Notes under the pieces: model-generated
Database searches by the model: none
What the model saw: only the letters and a program-made list of their open reading frames with translations
Told to the model about the DNA's origin: nothing
Position numbers and translations under genes: made by a program
Shown here: one piece after another, positions 1 through 6,528 of the stretch
Layout of the letters: every line of letters begins with the position of its first letter
Position numbering within the stretch: the first letter of the stretch is position 1
NCBI GenBank assembly: GCA_002694025.1
Contig: NZKX01000075.1
Span: 1 to 8,077 of the forward strand
Reading direction: 5' to 3'
Origin: Fidelibacterota bacterium
GTDB taxonomy: Bacteria > Marinisomatota > Marinisomatia > Marinisomatales > UBA1611
DNA length: 8,077 bases

Positions 1-1820
1 ATAATGAAATCCCAAAATTTGATAGTGATAATTTTATATGGAGTTTTGGAGACCTGAAAATTAAATCATATGGTAAAACAAATAATTTTTTGGTCAACTA
101 TTATGGCCCACCTTCAGGATATAAAATTCCTGGTGAAGATCAATTTAAACCCTGGAGTACTTTTCCAAGGTATTCTCTTTCTCAAGTTATAGATACTTAT
201 GATTATGATTTGCCTGAGGATATGGATTGGATGAGTCAGTTTATTCCTGGACAAGTACCAGATTGGATAATGGATATTGAAGATCTTAAGGAGCGAAACA
301 GTATGATGGAAATGATGGGAATTGGAAGTGACTTTGATATAACAAAATCACCATTCTACGAAAAAATTGTGATAATTGGAGTTTCTGTAGAAGTTTTACA
401 TGATGTTAAATCTACTCCATTTTATAATTATATGGGCCTTAGTCAACTAACACCAGGGATGGAAACACATGCCAATGCAATTCAGACAGTTTTACATGAA
501 AATTTCATCACTTCATTTGGTGGTAAAACTACTGGGTATCTTTCTGAAAATGCTTCATACCCCTTGGTAAATATTTTTCTTATATTGTTTTTGTGTGCTT
601 TTGCATATTTAGTTCTTACAGTGTTTGATTTACACCCCATAATTTCTGGTTCAATTATATTTATTGAAGGCTTAATTTATTACGCAGTTGCAATGGGTGC
701 TTTCACCAATGATTATTTATGGTTTTTGAAAACCACTTTAAATACTTTATTACCAAACAGTTTAAAAAATACTTTTTATGAACAATTAGCAGTAGAGCTT
801 CCAATACCTGGAGAATCATTTTTACTTCCTATTATCGCTCCCATATCAGGATTAATTCTTGTTTTTTCTAGCAATATTGTGTACCAATTTTTACATGAGC
901 AAAAGGATAAAAAATTTTTAAGGGAAACATTTGGAACTTATATAGCGCCTAAAGTGTTAGATAAAATGTATGAAGAAAAGCAGGCTCCAAAGCTTGGTGG
1001 AGTTGAAGGGCATCATACAGCATTTTTTTCTGATATACAAAATTTTTCTACATTTTCCGAAGTACTAGAACCAGAAAGAATGGTTTCCTTGATGAATGAA
1101 TATTTAACCGTTATGTCTAAAGTGATTCTGGAGAATCAAGGAACTCTTGATAAATATATAGGTGACGCCATTGTTGCTTTTTATGGAGCACCTGCCCCTG
1201 TTAAAAATCATGAAATTAAATCCTGCCAGACCGCTTTAGCCATGCAAAAAGCTTTGGAGGGACTAAGAACTAAATGGAAAAAAGAAAATAATTGGCCAGA
1301 TATAGTTTATTCAATGCAGCATCGAATAGGTCTTAATTGTGGCCGCATGGTGACAGGAAATATGGGCTCAGAAATGCGAATGAATTATACAATGATGGGT
1401 GATACTGTCAATTTAGCCGCTAGATTAGAATCTTCAGCTAAGCAATATGGTGTATATAATTTTGTTGGTGAAAATATTTATGAAGCCGCAAAGTCACACT
1501 TTGCCTTTCGATTTTTAGATTTCGTAGCTGTTAAAGGGAAGAGTATACCTGTAAAAGTTTATGAACTAATTTCTGATAAAAATGATATTCTAATTGAGAA
1601 CATTAATCTAATTAAACTTTTTGAAGATGGTATAGATCATTACTTTAAGCAAGATTGGAAAAAGGCTATATTGAAATTTCAGCAGTCAGAAAATCTTGAA
1701 GATAAATTTGAATCACGCAATACAAATCCTTCAAAGATTTACATAGAACGATGTAAAATGTTTATGGAGAATCCACCAGGAAAAAATTGGGACGGAGTTT
1801 GGAAAATGACGTCAAAATAA
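1..1820 (+). CDS. CHASE2-domain class III adenylate/guanylate cyclase, 5' end outside window
   Basis: A membrane-bound nucleotide cyclase, expected to convert ATP to cAMP in response to an extracytoplasmic signal. The frame is open from the first full codon at position 3, and the residues before the TTG at 90 read as part of the CHASE2 domain, so the true start lies upstream. Numbering from that TTG: the CHASE2 part covers about 1-140 (NYYGPP, then EKIVIIGVS and PGMETHANAI). Three membrane segments follow near 157-179, 183-204 and 243-268, then a cytoplasmic cyclase domain at about 280-490. All catalytic positions are present: metal-binding D315 (FFSDI) and D359 (GDAIVAF), K355, T434, N441 and R445. 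Thr at the purine-selecting position, rather than Asp, is typical of class IIIb adenylate cyclases. The C-terminal tail ends in WDGVWKM, as in many CHASE2 cyclases. Family assignment is secure. Substrate preference is inferred and the signal is unknown. Confidence 0.93.
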   Translation, partial: NEIPKFDSDNFIWSFGDLKIKSYGKTNNFLVNYYGPPSGYKIPGEDQFKPWSTFPRYSLSQVIDTYDYDLPEDMDWMSQFIPGQVPDWIMDIEDLKERNSMMEMMGIGSDFDITKSPFYEKIVIIGVSVEVLHDVKSTPFYNYMGLSQLTPGMETHANAIQTVLHENFITSFGGKTTGYLSENASYPLVNIFLILFLCAFAYLVLTVFDLHPIISGSIIFIEGLIYYAVAMGAFTNDYLWFLKTTLNTLLPNSLKNTFYEQLAVELPIPGESFLLPIIAPISGLILVFSSNIVYQFLHEQKDKKFLRETFGTYIAPKVLDKMYEEKQAPKLGGVEGHHTAFFSDIQNFSTFSEVLEPERMVSLMNEYLTVMSKVILENQGTLDKYIGDAIVAFYGAPAPVKNHEIKSCQTALAMQKALEGLRTKWKKENNWPDIVYSMQHRIGLNCGRMVTGNMGSEMRMNYTMMGDTVNLAARLESSAKQYGVYNFVGENIYEAAKSHFAFRFLDFVAVKGKSIPVKVYELISDKNDILIENINLIKLFEDGIDHYFKQDWKKAILKFQQSENLEDKFESRNTNPSKIYIERCKMFMENPPGKNWDGVWKMTSK

Positions 1821-1859
1821 TATTTTTTATGGTTTAATTTTTGGTTAAAACGATTTATT

Positions 1860-3422
1860 ATGAATAATGTAAGAGGGAAAATCTTATGGGTTGATGATGA
1901 AATTCATCATTTAAAACCCCACATTTTATTTCTTGAAGAAAAGGGATACCATTTATTTCAGGCATCTAATGGTCAAGATGCAATTTCCCTTGCAAAATCA
2001 AACTCATTTGATTTGGTACTTTTAGATCAATCAATGCCAGGGATGGATGGATTGGAAACATTAAATAAATTGAAAAAAATTAGACAAAACCAAATCATTA
2101 TTATGATTACAAAAACCGAAGATGAATGGCTTATGGATGAGGCGATAAATAGTCAAATTGAACATTTTTTAATTAAACCAGTTAATCCAAGCCAAATTTT
2201 TATGGCATGTAAACAGATTTTAGAAAAAAATAAGCTTCAAGAACAAAAAGCTACAAGCGATTATCTATTATCTTTCAGTAATATAGATTCAAAATTAAGC
2301 ACTGGATTAAATTCAGATGAATGGTTTGATTTATACAACGATTTAGTTGACTGGCAGATAAAATTTGACCGCTATAAAGATATTGGCCTTACTAACATCT
2401 TATTCGATCAAATACAAAGTTGTAACAAAGAGTTTGTAAATTTTTTTCTTTCAAATTACTTGGAGTGGTTAAACAGCACTAATCGACCCTTATTTCCTAA
2501 TGATATTATCAAAAACTGCCTATCTCCAAAACTTGAAAATAACGAAAAGGTGTGTTTACTGGTTATTGATTGTATGCGTCTGGATCAATTTAAATCTCTT
2601 ATGCCATTGCTTGATCCTTTTTTTGAAATTGATTTGCGATACTCATTTTCCTTATTACCGTCGGCAACTCAGTATTCAAGAAATGCAATTTTTTGCGGCA
2701 TGTTTCCAGATGAAATGGTAAAAAATTATCCAAACCAGGCTAATGACATGAAATTAGAAGCTAATAGCCTAAATCAGTATGAAAATCTTTTTCTAAAGGA
2801 TAATCTTAACAGATTAGGTTACAAGAATAAATCTATACATTATCATAAAATATGGGCTGTTGATGAAGGGAAAAAGTTCCAAAATAGAATTAGCGACTAT
2901 GCCCAAAAAGATTTACTAGCAATTGTGGTAAATTTTGTCGACTTACTAGCCCATAAAACGTCCCAAATGGATATTCTAAAAGAATTAGTTCCTGATGAGT
3001 CAGGTTACCGAACGGCTGTAAGGTCTTGGTTGGAGCAGTCCTGGCTATATGATGTCCTAAAATATTTTGGGAAAAACGGTTGGAGTGTTATTCTGACTAG
3101 CGATCATGGAAGCATTCGAGTCAAAAATAGTTTAATGGTTGCTGCTGATAAAGGAGCTTCATCAGGATTAAGATTTAAATTTGGAAGAAATTTAAACACA
3201 AATCAAAAAAATGCACTAATTATAAAGGAACCAGACATCTATAAGTTACCGTCTTTTGGTTATCAACCTAGCTATTTAATTGCAAAATTTGATAATTATT
3301 TTGTCTACCCTAACGAAGCATCAAAATATCAAACAAAGTTTAAGAATACCTTTCAACATGGAGGTGTAAGTATGGAGGAAATAATAGTTCCTTTAGCGTT
3401 AATGAAAGGACGCGGATTTTGA
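1860..3422 (+). CDS. porX: PorX-type response regulator with PglZ/alkaline phosphatase-like effector domain
   Basis: A two-component response regulator whose output is a PglZ (alkaline phosphatase superfamily) domain rather than a DNA-binding domain. In Bacteroidota, PorX with kinase PorY controls the type IX secretion system, and its PglZ domain is reported to be a zinc-dependent nucleotide phosphodiesterase. The receiver domain (about 6-120) is intact: acidic pair D12/D13, phospho-acceptor D56, T84 and K106. A helical linker spans about 125-225. The PglZ domain (about 230-515) keeps the expected metal and nucleophile positions: D237 (VIDCMRLDQ), T270 (PSATQYSRN), D361 and H365 (FVDLLAH), D415/H416 (TSDHGS) and H500 (FQHGGVSMEE). 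At 520 residues it matches the family length. The ATG start places the receiver's first strand correctly; no good Shine-Dalgarno precedes it. It lies 39 bases after the cyclase and overlaps tsaE by 4 bases. No PorY or secretion genes are in the window, so the target here is unknown. Confidence 0.92.
   Translation: MNNVRGKILWVDDEIHHLKPHILFLEEKGYHLFQASNGQDAISLAKSNSFDLVLLDQSMPGMDGLETLNKLKKIRQNQIIIMITKTEDEWLMDEAINSQIEHFLIKPVNPSQIFMACKQILEKNKLQEQKATSDYLLSFSNIDSKLSTGLNSDEWFDLYNDLVDWQIKFDRYKDIGLTNILFDQIQSCNKEFVNFFLSNYLEWLNSTNRPLFPNDIIKNCLSPKLENNEKVCLLVIDCMRLDQFKSLMPLLDPFFEIDLRYSFSLLPSATQYSRNAIFCGMFPDEMVKNYPNQANDMKLEANSLNQYENLFLKDNLNRLGYKNKSIHYHKIWAVDEGKKFQNRISDYAQKDLLAIVVNFVDLLAHKTSQMDILKELVPDESGYRTAVRSWLEQSWLYDVLKYFGKNGWSVILTSDHGSIRVKNSLMVAADKGASSGLRFKFGRNLNTNQKNALIIKEPDIYKLPSFGYQPSYLIAKFDNYFVYPNEASKYQTKFKNTFQHGGVSMEEIIVPLALMKGRGF
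3405..3410 (+). promoter_or_regulatory. Shine-Dalgarno-like AAAGGA ahead of tsaE
   Basis: AAAGGA lies 8 bases before the TTG start of tsaE, inside the 3' end of porX. It supports the unusual TTG start. It is the clearest ribosome binding site in a suitable position; the other starts in the window have weak or no such sequence. Confidence 0.5.
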
Positions 3423-3853
3423 TTATTCAATGTCAATCAGTAGAAGAAACACAAAATCTTGCAAAGAAGTTAGCGAAAAAGATTTCTCAAGGATCTATAA
3501 TCTCATTAATTGGTGACCTTGGCACTGGGAAAACAACATTTACAAAAGGGTTTGCAAAGCAGCTGGGTATAGAAGATCATGTAACCTCGCCAACTTTTAA
3601 ATTAGTATCTGAATATCAAGGAGAAAAATATAAACTTTATCATATTGATGCATATAGAATGGACGGTCCTAATGATTTTTTAAATATTGGAGGTGAAGAA
3701 TACTTGTCGTCAAAAAAAAATATTACAATTATCGAATGGGGTGATTTATTAATGGATTTACTTCCTGAGAGAACTATAACAGTGAATTTTACAAGAATTA
3801 AATCGCCAAAAGAATCTAGAAGAATTCAGATTAGAGGAATAGAAATTGTTTGA
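3419..3853 (+). CDS. tsaE: tRNA t6A biosynthesis ATPase TsaE
   Basis: The P-loop ATPase that works with TsaB and TsaD to transfer threonylcarbamoyl to A37 of ANN-decoding tRNAs, in the cytoplasm. The 144-residue protein has the Walker A motif GDLGTGKT at 32-39, the family SPTF motif at 57-60, HIDAYR with D77, and IIEWGD with E106. Length and motif order are normal for TsaE. The start is a TTG that overlaps the porX stop as TTGA, backed by AAAGGA at 3405-3410. No ATG would keep the conserved N-terminal helix. Overlap with porX and then with tsaB (8 bases) implies translational coupling. A run of nine A at 3712-3720 sits in codons 98-101 and is read in frame. Identification is secure; the start is likely but not proven. 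Confidence 0.95.
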   Translation: MIIQCQSVEETQNLAKKLAKKISQGSIISLIGDLGTGKTTFTKGFAKQLGIEDHVTSPTFKLVSEYQGEKYKLYHIDAYRMDGPNDFLNIGGEEYLSSKKNITIIEWGDLLMDLLPERTITVNFTRIKSPKESRRIQIRGIEIV

Positions 3854-4484
3854 TAAATATATTTTAGCTCTGGAAACCTCGTCCTCGATTTGTGGTGCTT
3901 CCATAATCCACAAAGGTAAATTAGTCAGTATCGAGGAAAAAGATGTAAAAAGACAACATGCAGAATTGCTTCCAGATATCACTAAAAAGACCTTAAATAA
4001 TATTGAAATGAATCTAGATGATATTGATGCAATAGCCATTAATATAGGTCCAGGTTCGTTTACAGGTCTTCGTGTAGGGTTGGGATTTGCTAAAGGATTA
4101 GCATATTCCAAAAGTTTGCCTATAATTCCAATACCCTCGATGTTATCATTAGCATTTGGCTTACGAAAATATGAACCTCAGCAAGGGATGTTACTTTCGC
4201 ATGGGGAGAAAATTTTTTTTCAGACTTTTAAATGGAAAAATAACCTGCCATCTCTAAATAAAGAAATTTGCTTAGGTAACATTAATAATTACATCCAGTA
4301 TTTCTCTAATGGATTTCATTATAACTGTGAAAATATATTATTTGGTTTTAAAGAAATTAGAGCAGCTAAACACTCATCCTCAAATATTGGAGAGTTAGCC
4401 TCAATTTATTACGAAGATTTTGTCGTATACAAACCACAAACGTTAGTTCCTAATTACATAGCTTCCTTCAAAACAGGTACATGA
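3846..4484 (+). CDS. tsaB: tRNA t6A complex subunit TsaB
   Basis: The ASKHA-fold, non-catalytic partner that dimerises with TsaD and is needed for t6A37 formation in tRNA. The N-terminal half is highly typical: ILALETS at 6-12, QHAELLP at 37-43 and the hallmark GPGSFTGLR at 69-77 followed by GLGFAKGLAY. The C-terminal half is much more divergent: SHGEKIFFQTF stands where many homologues have a DARR-type segment, and it ends with a PNYI motif. The length of 212 residues is slightly short of the E. coli protein (about 231). The start must be TTG, because an in-frame TAG at 3840-3842 lies just upstream and the conserved strand begins five codons after the TTG. It overlaps tsaE by 8 bases and precedes rimI by 8. 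TsaD and TsaC are not in the window and must be encoded elsewhere. Confidence 0.93.
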   Translation: MFDKYILALETSSSICGASIIHKGKLVSIEEKDVKRQHAELLPDITKKTLNNIEMNLDDIDAIAINIGPGSFTGLRVGLGFAKGLAYSKSLPIIPIPSMLSLAFGLRKYEPQQGMLLSHGEKIFFQTFKWKNNLPSLNKEICLGNINNYIQYFSNGFHYNCENILFGFKEIRAAKHSSSNIGELASIYYEDFVVYKPQTLVPNYIASFKTGT

Positions 4485-4492
4485 CTTAAAAT

Positions 4493-4930
4493 ATGTATAT
4501 TAGATGTGGTAGCCCTCTAGACTTAGAAGAATTATACAAATTAGAGAAAATGATTTTTAAAACCGAGGCGTGGACGAGAGAAATGCTAAAAATGGAATTA
4601 TTAATAAATACAAATTCTCAAACATTATTAATTGAAGAAAAGGGATTAATATTAACATATCTTATTTTTAGAAAAGATTTGATGGAATATCAAATTCTCA
4701 ACTTTGGCGTATCACCATCTATACAGAATAAGGGGTTAGGCTATAGAATTCTTAAAAATTTCTTGGAAAATATTGAAACTAATTCACCTGTTTTTTTAGA
4801 AGTTAAAAAAAGTAATTTTCGAGCAATTAATTTGTATGAAAAAAACAGTTTTAAGGTGTTTGGTGAGAGGAAAAATTACTACAAAGACGGCTCATCTGCA
4901 TTGATGATGAGTTATTATAAAACTACATAA
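4493..4930 (+). CDS. rimI: RimI-like GNAT N-alpha-acetyltransferase
   Basis: A GNAT-fold enzyme expected to acetylate a protein N-terminus using acetyl-CoA; in E. coli the substrate is ribosomal protein S18. The 145-residue protein covers the full single-domain length. The acetyl-CoA pyrophosphate loop is QNKGLG at 78-83 after the strand NFGVSPS. The family segment EVKKSNFRAINLYEK runs from 103, and the tail RKNYYKDGSSALMM is the usual RimI ending with its Tyr pair at 129-130. A Ser at 119 replaces the Gly usually seen in the LYEK.GF stretch. The ATG at 4493 gives the expected N-terminus. It follows tsaB by 8 bases, and tsaB-rimI pairing is common across bacteria, which supports the name. The real substrate in this organism is unknown; other GNAT roles cannot be excluded. 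Confidence 0.88.
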   Translation: MYIRCGSPLDLEELYKLEKMIFKTEAWTREMLKMELLINTNSQTLLIEEKGLILTYLIFRKDLMEYQILNFGVSPSIQNKGLGYRILKNFLENIETNSPVFLEVKKSNFRAINLYEKNSFKVFGERKNYYKDGSSALMMSYYKTT

Positions 4931-4931
4931 T

Positions 4932-5767
4932 ATGAACTGGTTTAGAAGAAAAGATAAAAAAATAAAAGAAAAAGAAAGAAAGAGCATTCCTGACGGATTA
5001 TGGGATAAGTGCAAATCTTGTAATGAGATAATTTACTGTCCAGAATTAGAAAAAAATTTGTTTATTTGTCATCACTGCGACCATCACTTTCGAGTGAAGC
5101 CAAGTTTTTATAAAGAATTACTTCTTGATGATGGTTCAGTGAAAAAATACTTCGAAAATATTTCTTCAGTTGATTTCTTGAAATTTAAAACAAATAAGAG
5201 TTATGAAGATCAACTTTTCACAGCAAAAGAAAAAACCGGTGATTCAGATGCAATAAAAGTATATGAGGGAAAAATAAATAAAAAGCCTGTTGTTCTAGGC
5301 GTTATGAATTTTAATTTTATTGGGGGGAGTATGGGATCAGTAATTGGTGAAGTTGTTTCCAGATCTATAAATCTTTCCGAGCAAACGGAATCACCTTTTT
5401 TATTAATTTGCTGTTCGGGTGGTGCAAGGATGCAGGAGGGAGCAATCTCATTAATGCAATTAGCAAAAACTACAAGTCGATTGGCTAGATTTTCTAAAAA
5501 TGGAGGATTGTATATACCTATTTTGACGGATCCTACAACAGGTGGAGTTACAGCTAGCTTTGGCATGCTCGGTGATATAATTCTTGCTGAACCCGGTGCT
5601 TTAATTGGGTTTGCGGGACCAAGAGTTATTAAACAAACAATTGGCCAAGACTTACCGCAGGGTTTTCAACGATCTGAATTTTTATTAAAAAAGGATTTAT
5701 AGACCATATTGTTCATAGGAAAAATATGAAACAAGAAATTTTCAACTTAATATCAATTCTTTCATGA
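4932..5767 (+). CDS. accD: Acetyl-CoA carboxylase carboxyltransferase subunit beta, completed only by a -1 frameshift
   Basis: The beta subunit of the carboxyltransferase, which with AccA moves CO2 from biotin to acetyl-CoA to make malonyl-CoA for fatty acid synthesis. The zinc ribbon is intact (C27, C30, C46, C49), followed by the crotonase-fold core with GGSMGSVIGE at 131-140, SGGARMQEG at 162-170, TTGGVTASFGMLGD at 202-215 and GFAGPRVI at 226-233. The zero frame ends at TAG 5700-5702 after 256 residues (ending LLKKDL), before the conserved family tail. Reading -1 from A AAA AAG at 5687-5693 gives KKGFIDHIVHRK and onward, 278 residues in all, with the spacing expected after FQRSEFLL. The -1 frame stops at 5765-5767, overlapping the surE ATG. 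Either programmed frameshifting, a real one-base deletion or a sequence error explains this. It starts one base after rimI. Family identity is certain; how the end is made is open. Confidence 0.9.
5687..5693 (+). promoter_or_regulatory. A AAA AAG slippery heptamer in accD
   Basis: Six A and a G, phased so that the zero-frame codons are AAA (5688-5690) and AAG (5691-5693), which is the X XXY YYZ arrangement needed for simultaneous -1 slippage of two tRNAs. After slippage the next codon is GGA at 5693, which begins the conserved GFID tail. The same heptamer drives -1 frameshifting in E. coli dnaX. I see no Shine-Dalgarno at the usual stimulatory distance of about 10 bases upstream; the nearest purine-rich stretch (CAGGG, 5658-5662) is about 25 bases away. 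The motif is seen directly; its activity is inferred. Confidence 0.6.
5709..5734 (+). other. AU-rich stem-loop downstream of the accD slippery site
   Basis: TTGTTCATA at 5709-5717 can pair with TATGAAACAA at 5725-5734, giving nine base pairs with one bulged A and a seven-base loop. It starts 15 bases after the heptamer, further than the roughly 5 to 9 bases usual for frameshift stimulators, and has only two G-C pairs. An alternative pairing of CATATT (5705-5710) with AATATG (5723-5728) is also possible. In such AT-rich DNA it could be chance. Confidence 0.3.
5717..5767 (+). other. Possible re-initiation mini-ORF between the accD zero-frame stop and surE
   Basis: AGGA at 5717-5720 precedes an ATG at 5726 by five bases. 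From that ATG the -1 frame of accD runs 13 codons to the TGA at 5765-5767 that overlaps the surE start. Ribosomes stopping at 5700-5702 could restart here and still be delivered to surE. It is equally likely to be just the accD tail containing an internal Met. Confidence 0.2.
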
Positions 5768-6528
5768 AACCTAATATTTTAATTGTTAACGATGATGGCA
5801 TACTCTCTCCAGGTATCAAAGCATTGGCAGAAGCTTTGGAAAGTCTTGGATCTATTACTATTGTGGCTCCAGAAAAAGAGCAAAGTGGCAAAAGTCATTC
5901 AATTTCACTAAATACCCCCATTAGGATTAAACCCGTAAAATTAAAAAAAAGCCTTAAGGGTTGGTCAGTTCTAGGTACACCGGTGGATTCAGCAAAAATT
6001 GCACTTAAAATTCTTTTAAAAAGGAAACCCGATCTTGTCATATCTGGAATTAATTTAGGAGCTAATCTAGGCAAAAATTTAATCTATTCCGGGACTGTGT
6101 CAGCAGCATTTGAAGGTGCTATATTAGGCATCCCATCTGCAGCAATTAGCCTTGACTCTTTTAAAGCAAGTAGATTTAGTGTTGCCAAAGACGTAGCATT
6201 TTCAATCGCTAATCATTTATTAGAACATAAATTACCCAAAGGCACTATGCTAAATGTTAATGTTCCTTATATTAATGCAAAAAAATTGAAAGGGTTTTTA
6301 GTCACTAAACAAGGGGGACTAAGCTTTATTGATTCCTATGAGAGAAGAGTTGATCCTCGAGGGCAGTCGTATTATTGGATCAAAGGTGCAATTAATAATA
6401 CCGACCAATCTATTGAATATGACGGTGAAGCAGTTTCGAATGGATATGTTAGTATAACACCTATTCATTATGATATAACTAACAATTTATACATAAATGA
6501 ACTAAAGCATAAAATAATACATGAATAA
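5764..6528 (+). CDS. surE: 5'-nucleotidase / survival protein SurE
   Basis: A metal-dependent nucleotidase that removes phosphate from nucleoside 5'- or 3'-monophosphates, linked in E. coli to stationary-phase survival and stress repair. The N-terminal motif ILIVNDDG carries the metal-binding D10/D11. The family's S41 (EQSGKSHS) and N97 (SGINLGANLG) complete the site, and YSGTVSAAFEGA at 108-119 is a SurE signature. The protein is complete at 254 residues. The ATG start overlaps the TGA of the -1 accD frame as ATGA, suggesting that its translation depends on ribosomes finishing the frameshifted accD; there is no Shine-Dalgarno of its own. It overlaps guaA by 8 bases. Grouped with guaA it hints at purine nucleotide balance, but that is only inference. 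Confidence 0.95.
   Translation: MKPNILIVNDDGILSPGIKALAEALESLGSITIVAPEKEQSGKSHSISLNTPIRIKPVKLKKSLKGWSVLGTPVDSAKIALKILLKRKPDLVISGINLGANLGKNLIYSGTVSAAFEGAILGIPSAAISLDSFKASRFSVAKDVAFSIANHLLEHKLPKGTMLNVNVPYINAKKLKGFLVTKQGGLSFIDSYERRVDPRGQSYYWIKGAINNTDQSIEYDGEAVSNGYVSITPIHYDITNNLYINELKHKIIHE

Larger units (their letters stand above)
5693..5767 (+). other. -1 frame coding extension of accD (conserved C-terminus)
   Basis: This stretch encodes 24 residues and a TGA stop. It begins GFIDHIVHRKNMK, which matches the end of AccD proteins (compare the GxIDxIVxR pattern of E. coli and the corresponding GQLDAVVHR of B. subtilis, recalled from memory). The codons are uninterrupted, and the stop overlaps the next gene's ATG. 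Without the frameshift this would be a 61-base gap between accD and surE, out of keeping with the spacing of every other gene here. Confidence 0.8.

Noticed and set aside
90..92. TTG at 90 as the start of the cyclase
   Set aside because: The frame is open back to position 3, and a CHASE2 domain needs the preceding residues, so the gene is cut by the window edge.
1821..1859. Possible terminator or promoter between the cyclase and porX
   Set aside because: Only a weak, bulged AU-only-type pairing (near 1831-1851) without a clear GC stem is present, and no recognisable promoter pair was found in 39 bases.
2500..2721. Open frame on the + strand inside porX
   Set aside because: It overlaps the conserved PglZ motifs in another frame and has no recognisable domain.
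3758..4111. Open frame on the - strand across tsaE and tsaB
   Set aside because: It is antisense to conserved motifs of two well-identified genes and looks like a by-product of their codons.
5210..5566. Open frame on the - strand inside accD
   Set aside because: It is antisense to the carboxyltransferase core and has no recognisable family.
4932..5702. accD as an ordinary gene simply ending at 5702
   Set aside because: The conserved family C-terminus follows immediately in the -1 frame with exact spacing, so a plain shorter protein does not explain the downstream sequence, although the truncated form may also be made.
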